64,000 nucleotides of DNA from Sternotherus odoratus (taxonomy: Eukaryota; Chordata; Testudines; Kinosternidae). This document shows positions 11,467 to 21,659 of the stretch, piece by piece. Every line of letters starts with the position of its first letter. Positions within the stretch are counted from its first letter, which is position 1. The notes beneath the pieces are model-generated. The model saw only the letters and a list, made by a program, of their open reading frames with translations, was not told the origin of the DNA and made no database searches. The position numbers and the translations under genes were made by a program. The stretch spans positions 17,769,603-17,833,602 of the forward strand of contig JAVMKO010000001.1 in NCBI GenBank assembly GCA_032164245.1, given 5' to 3'.

Positions 11467-11659
11467 TTGCAATAAACTGTTTATGAACATTCTAAGACCC
11501 ATAAAAGACTAAGAATAATACATAGAAATTATTTGGTGAATAATTTTGAATAGTGACTACATTTGAGAAATTTTTTGCTGCTTATGGACAATTGGCCAAC
11601 AGAAATGTATTGAATATTATTATTAATTAGTATTACAATAGCACCTATAGCTGCCGAAC

Positions 11660-11915
11660 AAGGGTGAGTCCGATTATGCTAGCTGCTGTGCATACAGATA
11701 GTGAAAGCCCTGCTCAGAAGAGAGTACAATCTAAATAGACAAGACAGCCAAAATATATGTATGTGTGTAGGGAAAGAAACCACTATTATCCTTACTTTGT
11801 GGATGTGGAACTTGAGCACAATGGACTTGCCCAGGATCACACAAGACGTCTGTGACAGAGCCAAGAATAGACCTGGATCTCCTGAGTCCCAGTCCAGTGC
11901 TTTAACCACAAATCA
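11660..11915 (+). repeat. Ancient L2/MIR-like repeat
   Basis: Contains AGTACAATCTAAATAGACAA, then a region like GGAACTTGAGCACAATGGACTTGCCCAGGATCACACAAG, the widely conserved MIR/L2-type 3' core (normally near CTTGCCCAAGGTCACACAG). It is diverged and has no clear ends. Similar cores occur at 20150-20320, 41435-41970 and 58805-59030. Confidence 0.55.
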
Positions 11916-12284
11916 TCCTCCCTCTAAACAGTTTGTTATGAATTATTGATTAGCTGTAGGAATAAGCAATAACATGACTATTAATTAACTACAGTTATTA
12001 TTACCCTTAAGATGGACTGTGCTTAATATGTATGCTTCCTTTGTGGTTCATCTTTGTGCCCTTTGCTGCTTATTTTTGCTGTATGGGAATGGCTTCAAAG
12101 TGGTTTTCCAAAAATAGTTTTTAATCTGCATTTTTCAGTGCACTTTTCCCAGACATTAATTAGGGGGCTTAGCTTGAGAACTGGGAAAGAGCCAACACAG
12201 ATTTTCTACCAACTGTGGTGTCCTCATCTCAATTCCAGTCCTCCAAAGGTTGCCTCGGCAAGGATGGGAAGTCTTGAGTTGATA

Positions 12285-12370
12285 GGCCAAATTCTCAACT
12301 GTTGTAAATCAGAGTAGCTGCACTGAAGTTAATGGAGTAACATCAGTGTATAGCAGCTGAGGTTCTGTTC
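12285..12370. repeat. Palindromic short interspersed repeat
   Basis: Inverted ends (GCCAAATTCTCAACTG on the left, CAGCTGAGGTTCTG on the right) enclose AGCTGCACTGAAGTTAATGG, a typical foldback element of sauropsid genomes. No coding potential. Confidence 0.5.
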
Positions 12371-12869
12371 TGACAGCTCTAATTTAAAAACCAAGCAAGC
12401 CAACCTGATTAGGAAAAAAATAATATTGAGCCATTTTTATACATCATACATGAAAAAATAAAGGACACAAACATGATCACTTTTTGCTTGTTCAGTTTCC
12501 CATTTGAAAAGAGCACTGTGGGTTTTATTACCAGTCTCACATACTGATACTGTCCATTTCTGATTCAGTACATGTTTCTTAGTAAAATAACAATGGGAAA
12601 GAACTCGTAGTGAAGCACAACATGCAGGATGATCTAGAGTTACAAGATGTTGCACACCTAGCAACCTCCCTGGCACTTGGAGGGGAGGACCAGAGGTTGC
12701 AGGAGGGTAAAGTTTGAAGGAGGCACCAGCAAGTCAGTTTATGTGCATATGGCTTGAATGCTTGCTTTGGTTACAGCACCTCTGTAATTAGTTCTCTTAA
12801 TAAAGGGCCAGTCTAATTTTAGAAACATGTCTTCTACTGTTGTGTTACATGAAACAATGCAATTGTTAT

Positions 12870-13400
12870 AGGTAGGGTTACCCTTGACCGGTATTTGACT
12901 GCCCTGGCTTTTATTTTTAATGGATTTGCCAGTTGCCAGAAAAATAATTTAATCTGCTGGGTTTTTTTTTACATGGGTCTAAAAATTTGCATTATTACCA
13001 CAATACACTGGGATATCTAACGTTAAAAGTTTCTGTGTCCAGCTAACGATCCTGTAGTATTCCCAATCCCGCAGTTTAAGGGATAGATCAAAACTGTTGC
13101 AAATACAGCAGCTGTCTACCCACCATTCTGTAAGCACACCACACGAATGTGTGAGAGAGGGTTTGAGTCACACAAGAGTGAGGGCAGGTGCGATGTTATC
13201 AATCTTGTATGTATATGTTAGATGATCTCCTGAGGTCCCTTCCAACCCTGATATTCTGTGATTCTATGTTACCTCTCTCGTTAGAGTGGCTACTGAAGGT
13301 GGGATTGTGGAATTGCCTTGTGCTTAAGGCAGTCTTGCCTTGTGGGAGTGGTGCTGTTTTTTTTTTAATTATTATTTTTGCATTTCAAAGTTGGTAACCC
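12870..13400. mobile_element. Probable hAT-type element with a CR1 scrap inside
   Basis: The ends TAGGGTTACC (about 12873) and GGTAACCCTCA (about 13393) are inverted repeats of a type seen in turtle hAT MITEs. A possible TSD (ATTGTTAT versus ATTGTTGG) is imperfect. A 52-bp CR1 3' end (13217-13268, CTCCTGAGGTCCCTTCCAAC then ATTCTGTGATTCTATG) lies inside it. Confidence 0.5.
13217..13268 (+). mobile_element. CR1 3'-end fragment (52 bp)
   Basis: Contains only the last bases of a CR1 3' UTR plus one and a half octamer units. It is an extreme 5' truncation, seated in a hAT-like element. Confidence 0.75.
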
Positions 13401-13781
13401 TCATTGTTGGCCTTAAGAAGAATATTAGTGGCCAGATTCTTATTTACACCAAGGCTCTTTAAACTGCTCTGGCAGCATGCAGGTGGTGTTAACATGGTAG
13501 AAGGGTAATTGCTGTTCACTTTAAGAAGTCAGTGTAAATCAACCCCAGTGTAAATGATATGCAGGCCATAGTGAGGAAGCAGTATTTGTAAGCTTCTTGG
13601 GAAATATGCAGACATATATTTTAAAAAAATGAGTGCCTGTAAATAGGCTCCTAAAACCATAATAAACTACCAAAAGAAGGGGCCTGCTTCTTAGCAGTGC
13701 TGAACACCCAGGTGGTTCCATTGTCTTCAGTCATTTTCTTCAATGGGAGCAAAAAAAGTTTATTCAGAAAAGGTTCAAACC

Positions 13782-14750
13782 TGTTGTAAGCAAGCCTTTG
13801 GCCGCTCACTTCAAAAATAAGCCAAGATCCCCTTGTTGCAAGTACCAGTGTCCCTTTATTCTCTTGTGCAAACCCCGCTATCACCTATATATAGGGTGAC
13901 CAGATGACAACAGCTAAATATCAGGACACATGAGGGGCAGGGGGAGCCTCACCCCACTGGACACCTGGCTCCGCTTGAACATCACCCCTCCCCCTCCGGG
14001 CGCAGCCCCCCCCCCTGCTGTGCACAGCCCCCGCTCCCCTGTTCCGTGCGAACTCCCCCGACCCACTCCCAGCTCCAGGTGAAGCCTCCCGCTGCGGGCC
14101 AGGCACAGGCGAAGGCGGTGCTTACCTCGTGGGGGGGGGGGGGGGGGCGCAACGCCGGGGACTCTTTGCAAGCGCCGCCCCTGCAGCATGTGCCTGGCTC
14201 TGGGGCCACCTGGGGCCAATTTGCAAGCTCCTGCCGGAGCTGCCGTCAGCAGGCAGAGCAGCAGTGAGCGGCCCACCAGCGCCTGCCTGCTGGTGCCTGC
14301 GTCCTGGAACTTCCCTTGGTCCCGAATATTGGGACAAAGGGCATCCCAACCGATGCAAGGTTGGGACGCGGGACAAGTTCCCTAAAATCGGGAGTGTCCC
14401 AATAAAATCAGGATGTCTGGTCACCCCACCTATATACAGTTCTATACAAGGTAGCCTCCTGACTTGGCTGCCTTGGGGGACAGCTAGCTCCCACAGCTGG
14501 GTAGGAACAATAACACCTTGTTTTGTTTTGTTTTGTTTCGCTGTCCCCCCCGACTTCCTGCCTGCGAGCTTTATGCTCTGGCCTGGAAGGCTCCCAGGTG
14601 GTTTCCCTCAAGCCCCACTCACCCCGGGGCCACACCCTGCCAGCCAATTAACTCCCCCAGCTGTGGGAGCTGAGCTAGCAGAACCTTTGCTACCCCAGCT
14701 AACAGAGGGAACGGGCTGGCTCAGCGCTTTCTCGCCAGCACCCTGTTACA
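13782..14750 (-). mobile_element. Solo LTR-like element, minus strand
   Basis: Runs from TGTTGTAAGC to CCCTGTTACA, so it has TG..CA ends. On the minus strand it carries an AATAAA signal near its 3' end (plus-strand TTTATT at 13855-13860), as an LTR should. A hAT MITE (13892-14428) is nested within it. I found no matching TSD at the outer ends, which lowers confidence. Without the MITE it would be about 430 bp. Confidence 0.6.
13892..14428. mobile_element. hAT-type MITE of the GGGTGACCAGAT family, long form
   Basis: Terminal inverted repeats TAGGGTGACCAGATG (left) and ATGTCTGGTCACCCCA (right), with an exact 8-bp duplication CCTATATA (13884-13891 and 14429-14436). The 537-bp body is GC-rich and includes a run of 17 G at 14131-14147. 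Several overlapping open frames across it reflect the base composition and are not genes. A 107-bp relative is at 16221-16327. Confidence 0.9.
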
Positions 14751-15749
14751 CCTGTGTGTGTTAGTCCTGGAGAACCAGGGCCTCATCCCTCAAGAATGAG
14801 TGGAGAATGGTTTGAATTGTAGAGCTAAGTACAAAAATAGTTATTGTGTGTATAGCTTCCATTTTAAATAGACCTTTCACAGCATTGTCCCATGACTAAG
14901 CTAATTGAGACTTTTTATAATTTAATAAACTGTGACAAGTGTGCTTCTAATTCCCCACATTAGGTTGCTAATATACCTCTAGCAGAAGGAGATAGAAAGA
15001 AAAGGAGGGACCCTTAGAACTCAGAAATCAAGATCTGAGTGAGCAAGTTGACCTGTAGCAGTGCACTTACTGTGTTCATTTCAAACTGATTGACAAGGAT
15101 CATATATTACATAAATATCAAAGTAAAAATGTGGTTGTGTTATAAGTTTGAGGTGACAAATACACAGGAACTGTACTGTAAACTGCAATGGCAACAAATA
15201 ACATTTTACACCATGTAACCTTTTCAAGCAACAGGCTAATTGAACACAACAGCAGTTTAGAGATACTGTTCCAAGGAGAGCTAGTTTCTGACTGTTTCCC
15301 TTTTGATGTATAGTATCAATAGTGAGTCATGCAAGATATTAATGATATATAAGATATAATGCTGTTATTACAGTCGCTGGGGTCGCAGAGAAAGTTAAAC
15401 TTGTTCTTTATTAGAGTGGGTCAAAAATGTGAGGAAACTTTTTTTTTGAAATGTTGCCTTTTAAAAAAAAAAAGAGCAACATTCCAAATTTCAACCTCAA
15501 AAATTATTTGAAATTTCCATTTATTTTCAATCAGTTCTGTTCTTTATTTCTGCCCATATGTATTATTGTGAACATTACCAGTTGATGTTTTCTGACTTTG
15601 AATTTTAGTTTGGTTCAGATATTTTTAAAGTAAAAATAATTTGCTCATAGGGAAAAATAGTATTAGGGATGGAAATGATTGATTTGGAGAACGGAAGGGA
15701 AAGAAGCATTTTATTTGCAAATTTTATTTGTCAGACTTAAGCATAGGAG
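14751..15749. other. Intron; AT-rich foldback at about 15415-15570
   Basis: No gene seen. The stretch 15415-15570 (GTCAAAAATGTGAGGAAAC and later ATTTGAAATTTCC) resembles the AT-rich foldback repeats at 24284-24650 and 38110-38600. The remainder looks unique. Confidence 0.45.
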
Positions 15750-16660
15750 AGGGGTGCACAGGCCACTGGCTTCACGGAGGTGGGAGATCACCCTGCAGCC
15801 CCCCCCCCCCCCCGACACAGATTCAATGGTGAGACTGTACCTGACCCAGAAACACACTCCTGCCTTTCCGCACCAGGTGCACCAGGATAGCAAGTGAGTG
15901 GGGCAGAGTCTCACACACATTCCCAGCCCTGCTCCCCCCGATCCAGGTGTGCAACAGTCAGGCTCAGCCTAGCAGGTTCCAAGTGTGGAGGGGCTTAATG
16001 TTGGGGCATCCAGGTGTGGGGTAACATAGTTCAATGTTGGGCAGTCTGGGTGGGGGTGGCTTAGTGGGATATGCGAGGGGATCTGGATGCACAGGGGCTC
16101 ATTGTGAAGTTCCAGGTGCAGGAGGAATAGAACTTTGCAGGGGGGTCCAGATGAAGATGGTTGCAGCTCAGAGGTGGGAGTCTGGGGTGAATGGGGCTCA
16201 GCGAGGGAGTCTGGGTGTGGTAGGGTGACCAGACAGCAGGTGTGAAAAATCGGGACAGGGAGTGGGGGGTAATAGGAGCCTATATAAGAAAAAGGCCTCT
16301 ATAAAATCAGGACATCTGGTCATCCTAGGGTGTGGGGAACTCAGCAGCGGGAGTGGAGGTGCTGAGGTGGGCGTTTGGGTGCAGCTGGTTTGGGTGCAGC
16401 TCAGTGGGTGGGGGGCCAGGTACAGGGAGTCATTGGGGTGGTTCAGGTGCTGGAGGGTGGGGTTTGTCAGGCTGGCAGTTCAAGTGTGGGAGATTGTCTG
16501 GTTGCAGGGATGGAGGTCCGTGCGGGGGAAGGGCGGGCTTTGCAGAGGGAGTTCTGGGTACAGGTGGTGTGGCTTGGCAGGGAGGTATGTATATGGGGAG
16601 TTGGGTGGACAGAGGAACAGCTCCCTGTACAGTGACCTCTCCCTCCACAGCTGAGGAGTG
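15750..16660. repeat. G-rich degenerate minisatellite-like array
   Basis: Roughly 30-35-bp degenerate units built on phrases such as GGGGCTCA, GTCTGGGTG and CCAGGTGTGGGG recur across about 900 bp, giving a strong G bias and spurious frames in several phases (16034-16661). A poly(C) run (15799-15813) lies at its left edge, and a hAT MITE (16221-16327) interrupts it. It may be the core of a larger transposon, but I cannot show that. Confidence 0.6.
16221..16327. mobile_element. hAT-type MITE of the GGGTGACCAGAT family, short form
   Basis: A 107-bp element with inverted ends TAGGGTGACCAGA and TCTGGTCATCCTA. The perfect 8-bp duplication GGGTGTGG flanks it (16213-16220 and 16328-16335). It shares its ends with the 537-bp element at 13892, so the family varies fivefold in length between the same termini. 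Confidence 0.92.
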
Positions 16661-18769
16661 ATCGGGGCAGGAAGTGTCGGTGTGGTGCGGAGCTTCCTGA
16701 AGCCGGGAGAGGTTTCTGACCCGGCTCCGGATGCTCTTTGCAGGGAAGGAGGAAACTAGCAACAGAACCTGGCGCAGGGTAGGAGCCCAGCCAGGGCATC
16801 CCCAACCCCCCCCCCCCCACCTGCACTGATTTACCTCTATGCCAGCTGTTCTGGGTACCCAAAACAACGTGCCCACACTTGCCTTTGCTTCCCCATCAGA
16901 AGTCAATTTTTTGTGGGGAAGTAAAGAAATCTGTGGGAGACATGAATTCTGTGCATGTGCAGTGGCATGGGATTCCCTCAGGAGTAATAATACAGCAGGG
17001 CTTGTTACTAGAGAGTCAGTGTGGTTGAGCCGATACTGTATAGCGCTGGCACTCAAGACCTCTCGAGTCCTAATCCTGGATGTATCACCAAACTGTTTTG
17101 TGGCCTTATGCCATTCACAGTCTTAATTCATCTGTAAAAAAAGGAATAATACTTAGCTACCCCAAGGCTGTTGTGGAGATTAAGTGGTTGAGGTTTGCAC
17201 TGCTCTTTTAAACATGTAAAGCCTTATCATTGATGAGCATTATTATTCAGGGATTTTTGCAGCAGAGCAGTGAACACAGGCACCGAAAGTAGGCATTTCA
17301 TGCATTCTCTGAGGTGAATTACAGAGCCCAATGGGTAGCATTTGAGACAATAGACAAGATGGGATAGAGTAATTAGTGGTCTCCAAAAAGTGAAAGCAAT
17401 ATTTTAACAATATTGTGCTCCAAAGAGACATCCTTGCCGCTGCTGCATAGTTTTATGTGCAACCAAATACCAAAGGAGTGAGAATTATTAAGAGCACTCT
17501 CCAAATTAAGTTCTGTTGAGCTTGCATGTTGCTAACTGGTGTCAAGATGTCAGTGAATTTAAATCACTTTTAGAAATGCAGGCTGGGAAATTTGAAGACC
17601 CATCTGCATATTATCCTTATTATCCGAATGGACATTAAGGGATTGTCAAAACACTGGATGTCTCATTTATAACTTGCACATGTTACTCTTCCTCAGCTCC
17701 CATAGCAATAAACTGGCATTTTGAAGTCCTCCTTCTTCAAGCATGTGAAGTTGGTTATAAGTCTAAGCATAGGTGGCTGCATTAACAAAGTGCATTCAGA
17801 CTCAAGGGGAAGGGGTGACTCGGCATTACCATACTTTCAATTATTTCTACATGATGAGCTGGGAAATTATTGAGCATGTTACTATTCTTGGTTTTTGTTG
17901 TTTTTAATCATGCCTGCAAGTATATGTGGCAAACCGTCATATTCCAGCATCCTATGACGCTTGCTTTCTCCTTGCCCTCATGGTAGCAGGGGATGGATTT
18001 CCTCGTTCCAAAAGCTTGCACTGTTTTTTGAATATGGTCGTTAGTCAGATGCCAGAAAGGGAATCTAGTTTTCTGTGAGTGAAATTCGCCCCCATGTAGA
18101 GGGTTGACATGGGGCTTGGGCTTGTGCTGGCCCCCTGCGTGGTGATTGGTTTTACCCTGTGTATCACTGTGTAAATGAATCAATAAATGTTATTTGGCCA
18201 AAATATGTCAGTAGTGAAGGATTATTGAAGTACTTTGCTTTGGGTGCTCAAGTTTTCTATTGTCCTGATCCTGATCCTGGTGTTCACCCACATTTAGTTG
18301 TGAGCATCAATTATCAGCCTGGGTTGAGGAGTACAGACTCCTGGGTTCTCTTCTTGACTGCCACCAAAATTTACTGTTTTATGCTGGTGAAGCCACTGAA
18401 CCTTTCTGGGTTTTAGTTTTTACAGCTGTGAAACAGAGACAAATGTACCTCCCAGGGAGACTATACGGCTTAATTTTGTAAGATCCTTGCTTGCAAGGTA
18501 TTCATACAAGTACAAAGTTGACTAGAAGATGAAAAGTGCTATGCTAGGTACATGTTGAATATTTCAGTATTGTTTATTGTTATTGAGATATTTTGAAAGA
18601 TCTTTTTTTATTGAAAGGAACATTCCCTCCCCCTTATTTTTGTTTTTGGTAATTGAAGAATCAAATGTTTATTTTGAGGTGTTAGATATATATGAAATCG
18701 AGATCATGGAAATAATTTCTTGCCTTTACATACTTCCAGGCTAAGGACCTGGGCAGACAAGGAGAAAAC
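16661..18769. other. Intron, no gene recognised
   Basis: Mostly unique sequence with a poly(C) run near 16807-16819. A short phrase at 18070-18115 (GTGAAATTCGCCCCCATG) resembles the palindromic repeat at 35580-35660. Confidence 0.5.
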
Positions 18770-18930
18770 TGTGTAAGGTCTCAATCCTGTAAACTGGCCC
18801 TTGAGCCCCTGTTTATCTGTAAGTGGATGAGTAGTCTTGTGACTACTCATGTGCTTAGAGAGAAGCAGATGCTTAAGTGCTTTGCTGGAGGAGGATCAGG
18901 CCAGATTGCTTAGCACTTTGTAGGATCAAG
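18770..18930. repeat. Palindromic sauropsid interspersed repeat
   Basis: Contains an exact inverted repeat ATGAGTAGTC / GACTACTCAT around a 4-base loop (18827-18850) and the phrase GCTTAAGTGCTTTGCTGG, both typical of a short foldback family common in turtles, crocodilians and birds. No coding capacity. Confidence 0.6.
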
Positions 18931-19800
18931 CCCCTGCTATCTGCCTGAGCATTGGTGAATGTATCAGTTAGGATGAGCTCTCTTGTCATGACTCTAGAAC
19001 TTTCTAGCGCATCCTTCGCTACTAACGAGATGTCCTGGATATAGAAATTGTCCTGTCATGTCTGCTTGGATCACCACAGCACTCTATGACTAGTAATTGT
19101 GAAAAAACAACAAATAATGTAAAATATTGGGAGATTTTCTTCTTTTGTGGTGCTGATAAGAATTTCAAGAACAAAGACATCTATGGTTGCTAGGAAACTA
19201 CTGTAATTTTATTTAGACTTTGTATCTGAAAAAAGAAGAGGCAAGCCATGTTCAACATGATCTCTCTGATTTTCCTGGCATGAACATTTAAAAAAAAACA
19301 ATGGTGAGGATTTGTGGCTACAGTTTGCAGTTTATGCTCTATAATGAATCAGTTAGTTGCAAAAAAGTTAGGTAGACATAAGTAAAAGCCTCAGGCCATG
19401 GACTCAAATAGAGAAAGTATTCGTATTGCTTCAGGAATTCGTTATGAGCAGTAAGAGGACAGGAATTATTTACTTTAGTACTTGAAGCCTCCTACAAACT
19501 AGATTCAAAGAAAGGGTGCAGTATGGTGGCAAATCAGAAATAATAAAAAGGGGACACTAGAATAGGTTAGGGTGAATATGCCTAGTCTTGGAGTTTTCCT
19601 GTTTCTACCAAAATCAATGACAAAATTCTTTATTACCTTCATTGGCAGCAGGATGGAGCCCTTTATTCTGAGAGGCTTAACAAACCCAATATGTACAGAA
19701 ACTGTGTTATGAATTAAAGAAAATATTCGGCAGTGCTGGAAACTTATATGCCCCCCCTCCCCAATTTCGTAGTACCTGAGTGACTCACTGTCAGTGACTG
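18931..19800. other. Intron, nothing recognised
   Basis: No repeat or exon recognised. The 109-codon minus-strand frame at 19505-19834 has no domain I know. Confidence 0.5.
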
Positions 19801-20120
19801 GGATGTGGGTGGTTGTGCCTAGTAGTTGCAGCAATAGTCAGAAGCCAGGAATAGGTGCCAGGGTCAGAGGCCAGAACCAGGGCTAAAGCCAAAGTCAGAA
19901 ATTGGAGCTGAGGATCAGAGCCAGGTTACTGGGCGTGAGGAAGGCCTGGATGGGTTCAAGACAGGAGCAGGTGCTATTACTGCAGTGGGTGAGTGCTATG
20001 AGCAATTACTGGACTGCTGCTGACTCCTGCCATCAGCCCAGTGTGGTAGCCACTCTGACACCCTACTACAAGGCAGCTCTGCTCATTAGGTTGCCTGGAG
20101 ACTGGCTCTCCTTCTGACAC
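19801..20120. repeat. CAGAGxCAGAAxCCAGG-type interspersed repeat, copy 1
   Basis: Degenerate phrases such as AGAAGCCAGGAATAGG, CAGGGTCAGAGGCCAGAACC and TTGCCTGGAGACTGGCTC recall a turtle LTR-like repeat. A related copy flanks the hAT at 20891-21527. Class and limits are uncertain. Confidence 0.4.
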
Positions 20121-20149
20121 TCTCAGTCTTTAATATATTAATCATCCTG

Positions 20150-20320
20150 CCAAATTAGGAAAGTATTGTTTGTCCCCATTTTACAGATGGGAAACTGGGA
20201 CACTGAGACACTGAATGATTTGCCCAAGGTCATACAGGAAGCTTGAGGGAGAGCGGGGACTCAAACCCAGGTCTCCCATGTCCCTTCCTCACATTAGCAT
20301 TGCACCACTTTATGAAACCA
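20150..20320 (+). repeat. MIR-like SINE core
   Basis: Reads CCATTTTACAGATGGGAAAC, then TTGCCCAAGGTCATACAG, then CTCAAACCCAGGTCTCCC, which is the conserved MIR/CORE-SINE order. It is old and diverged. Confidence 0.7.
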
Positions 20321-20689
20321 CTCAAATCACACGGATCATATACAGTTTGGTACAAGATGAGATGAATTTATAATTTAAAGAAGTCACATACATGGTGATT
20401 AGCAATTAGATAAATTTTCATTTCAGCATTTTAAAGTAGTGCTAGGAACCCAGGTAAGGAATTTTATTTGTGTGACTTTTATATTTACAATATTCCATTA
20501 AAGATAGGAATTATCCTTTTCTTTGGTCTTCACGTCAATCACAGGAATTGTGTTGTACTCTATGATTTTTATTCTTCATTCTTTGTATTACTATAGCACC
20601 ACAGAGCCTTAGTTTTTGCTCTGAACCACATAGCGCTGGGTGCTGTACAAACACTCCCTGCTACAAGGAGCTTACACTCTAAGTTTCTG

Positions 20690-21655
20690 TCATGACTGGG
20701 CAATCTGACCTAGTGGTCAGAGCAGGAGTCAGGTAGGAGTAGGTTACCAGGAGATCAGAGTCCAAGACAGGCCATAAGGCAAACTGGGTGTCAGGAAGGA
20801 GGCAGCATCAGTTTACTAGGAGATAAGCAGCAGGCTGTAGGAGCAGGTATTGCAGTGAAAGCAGTCTTGAGCTGGGAGAACCCTGTAATGCAGCGGTTCT
20901 CAAACTAGTTGAGACCGCGACCCCTTTTTGTGATCCGGTGGCGCGGCGCGACCCCCTCCGCTGAAAAACCGCCGAATTACCAAAAAAAACCCCACCCCAC
21001 TAAAAAAAACGCCGCGGGGGGGGGGGGGGGGGACACGGGCCTGCCGGGTGCGTGCCGCTCCCCCGTCGCCGCTGCGGGCGGGCTGCCGGGAGCGCCCCGG
21101 TCCCCCATCCCCGCCGTGGGGGGGGGCTGCCGGGAGCGCCCCGGTCCCCCGTCCCCTCCGCGCGCGCGGGGGGAGGGGGGGCTGCCGGGAGTGCCCCGGT
21201 CCCCCGTCCCCTCCGCGAGGGGTGTGTGTGTGCTGCCGGCTGCGCGCCGGTCCCCCGTCCCCGCCGCGGGGGGAGCTGCCGGCTGCGCGCCAGCCCCCAG
21301 CCCGCCCACTGCGGGGACTGGGGGCCGGTGCGCAGCCAGGAGCCCCTCCTCCCCACTGCGGGGACTGGGGGCTGGCGTGCAGTCGGCAGCCTCCCCGCGG
21401 CAGGGACGGGGGACTGGCGCGCCCCCGCCCCAGTCGCCGGGAGTTGCGGCAGCAGGAGCTCGCAACCCCCCGGGGAGCGCTCGGCCACCCCCCCGGGGGG
21501 TCGCGACCCCCAGTTTGAGAAACCCTGCTGTAATGCATGGACAATTTCCTGTGCATGGATTAAATAGGGGCTGGGGCCCCTTCAAGGTTCCCCCCAATCA
21601 GAGTCCAGGACTGGAGGCCTCTGTTAGAGTTCAGCTGCTGTTTTAGCACCTGTTC
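20690..21655. repeat. LTR-like interspersed repeat, copy 2, split by a hAT element
   Basis: Flanks at 20690-20882 (GTCAGAGCAGGAGTCAGG and similar) and 21536-21655 (CAGAGTCCAGGACTGGAGG) match the style of the repeat at 19801-20120. The hAT at 20891-21527 interrupts it. No terminal motifs were established. Confidence 0.4.
20891..21527. mobile_element. GC-rich hAT MITE (TTCTCAAAC family)
   Basis: A 637-bp element with ends CAGCGGTTCTCAAACTAG and AGTTTGAGAAACCCTG, flanked by the perfect 8-bp duplication CTGTAATG (20883-20890 and 21528-21535). The core is extremely GC-rich and made of near-tandem units around CTGCCGGGAGCGCCCCGGTC and CCGTCCCCGCCG, with a run of 17 G at 21016-21032. Long overlapping open frames on both strands (up to 245 codons) come from this composition, not from genes. 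Confidence 0.93.
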
Positions 21656-21659
21656 CTGG

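Noticed and set aside
11225..11478. CRISPR array or bacterial inverted repeat
   Set aside because: There is one palindrome only, made of a transposon 3' end with a target duplication, in a vertebrate intron.
16034..17056. Several overlapping frames including a 208-codon minus-strand frame
   Set aside because: They track a G-rich degenerate array and a MITE; Pro/Ser-rich or Gly-rich products with no motif.
20900..21646. Long overlapping open frames on both strands (up to 245 codons)
   Set aside because: They lie inside a GC-rich hAT MITE with an intact 8-bp duplication. Frames are open in several phases because of composition, and the products are repetitive Pro/Arg/Gly/Ala.
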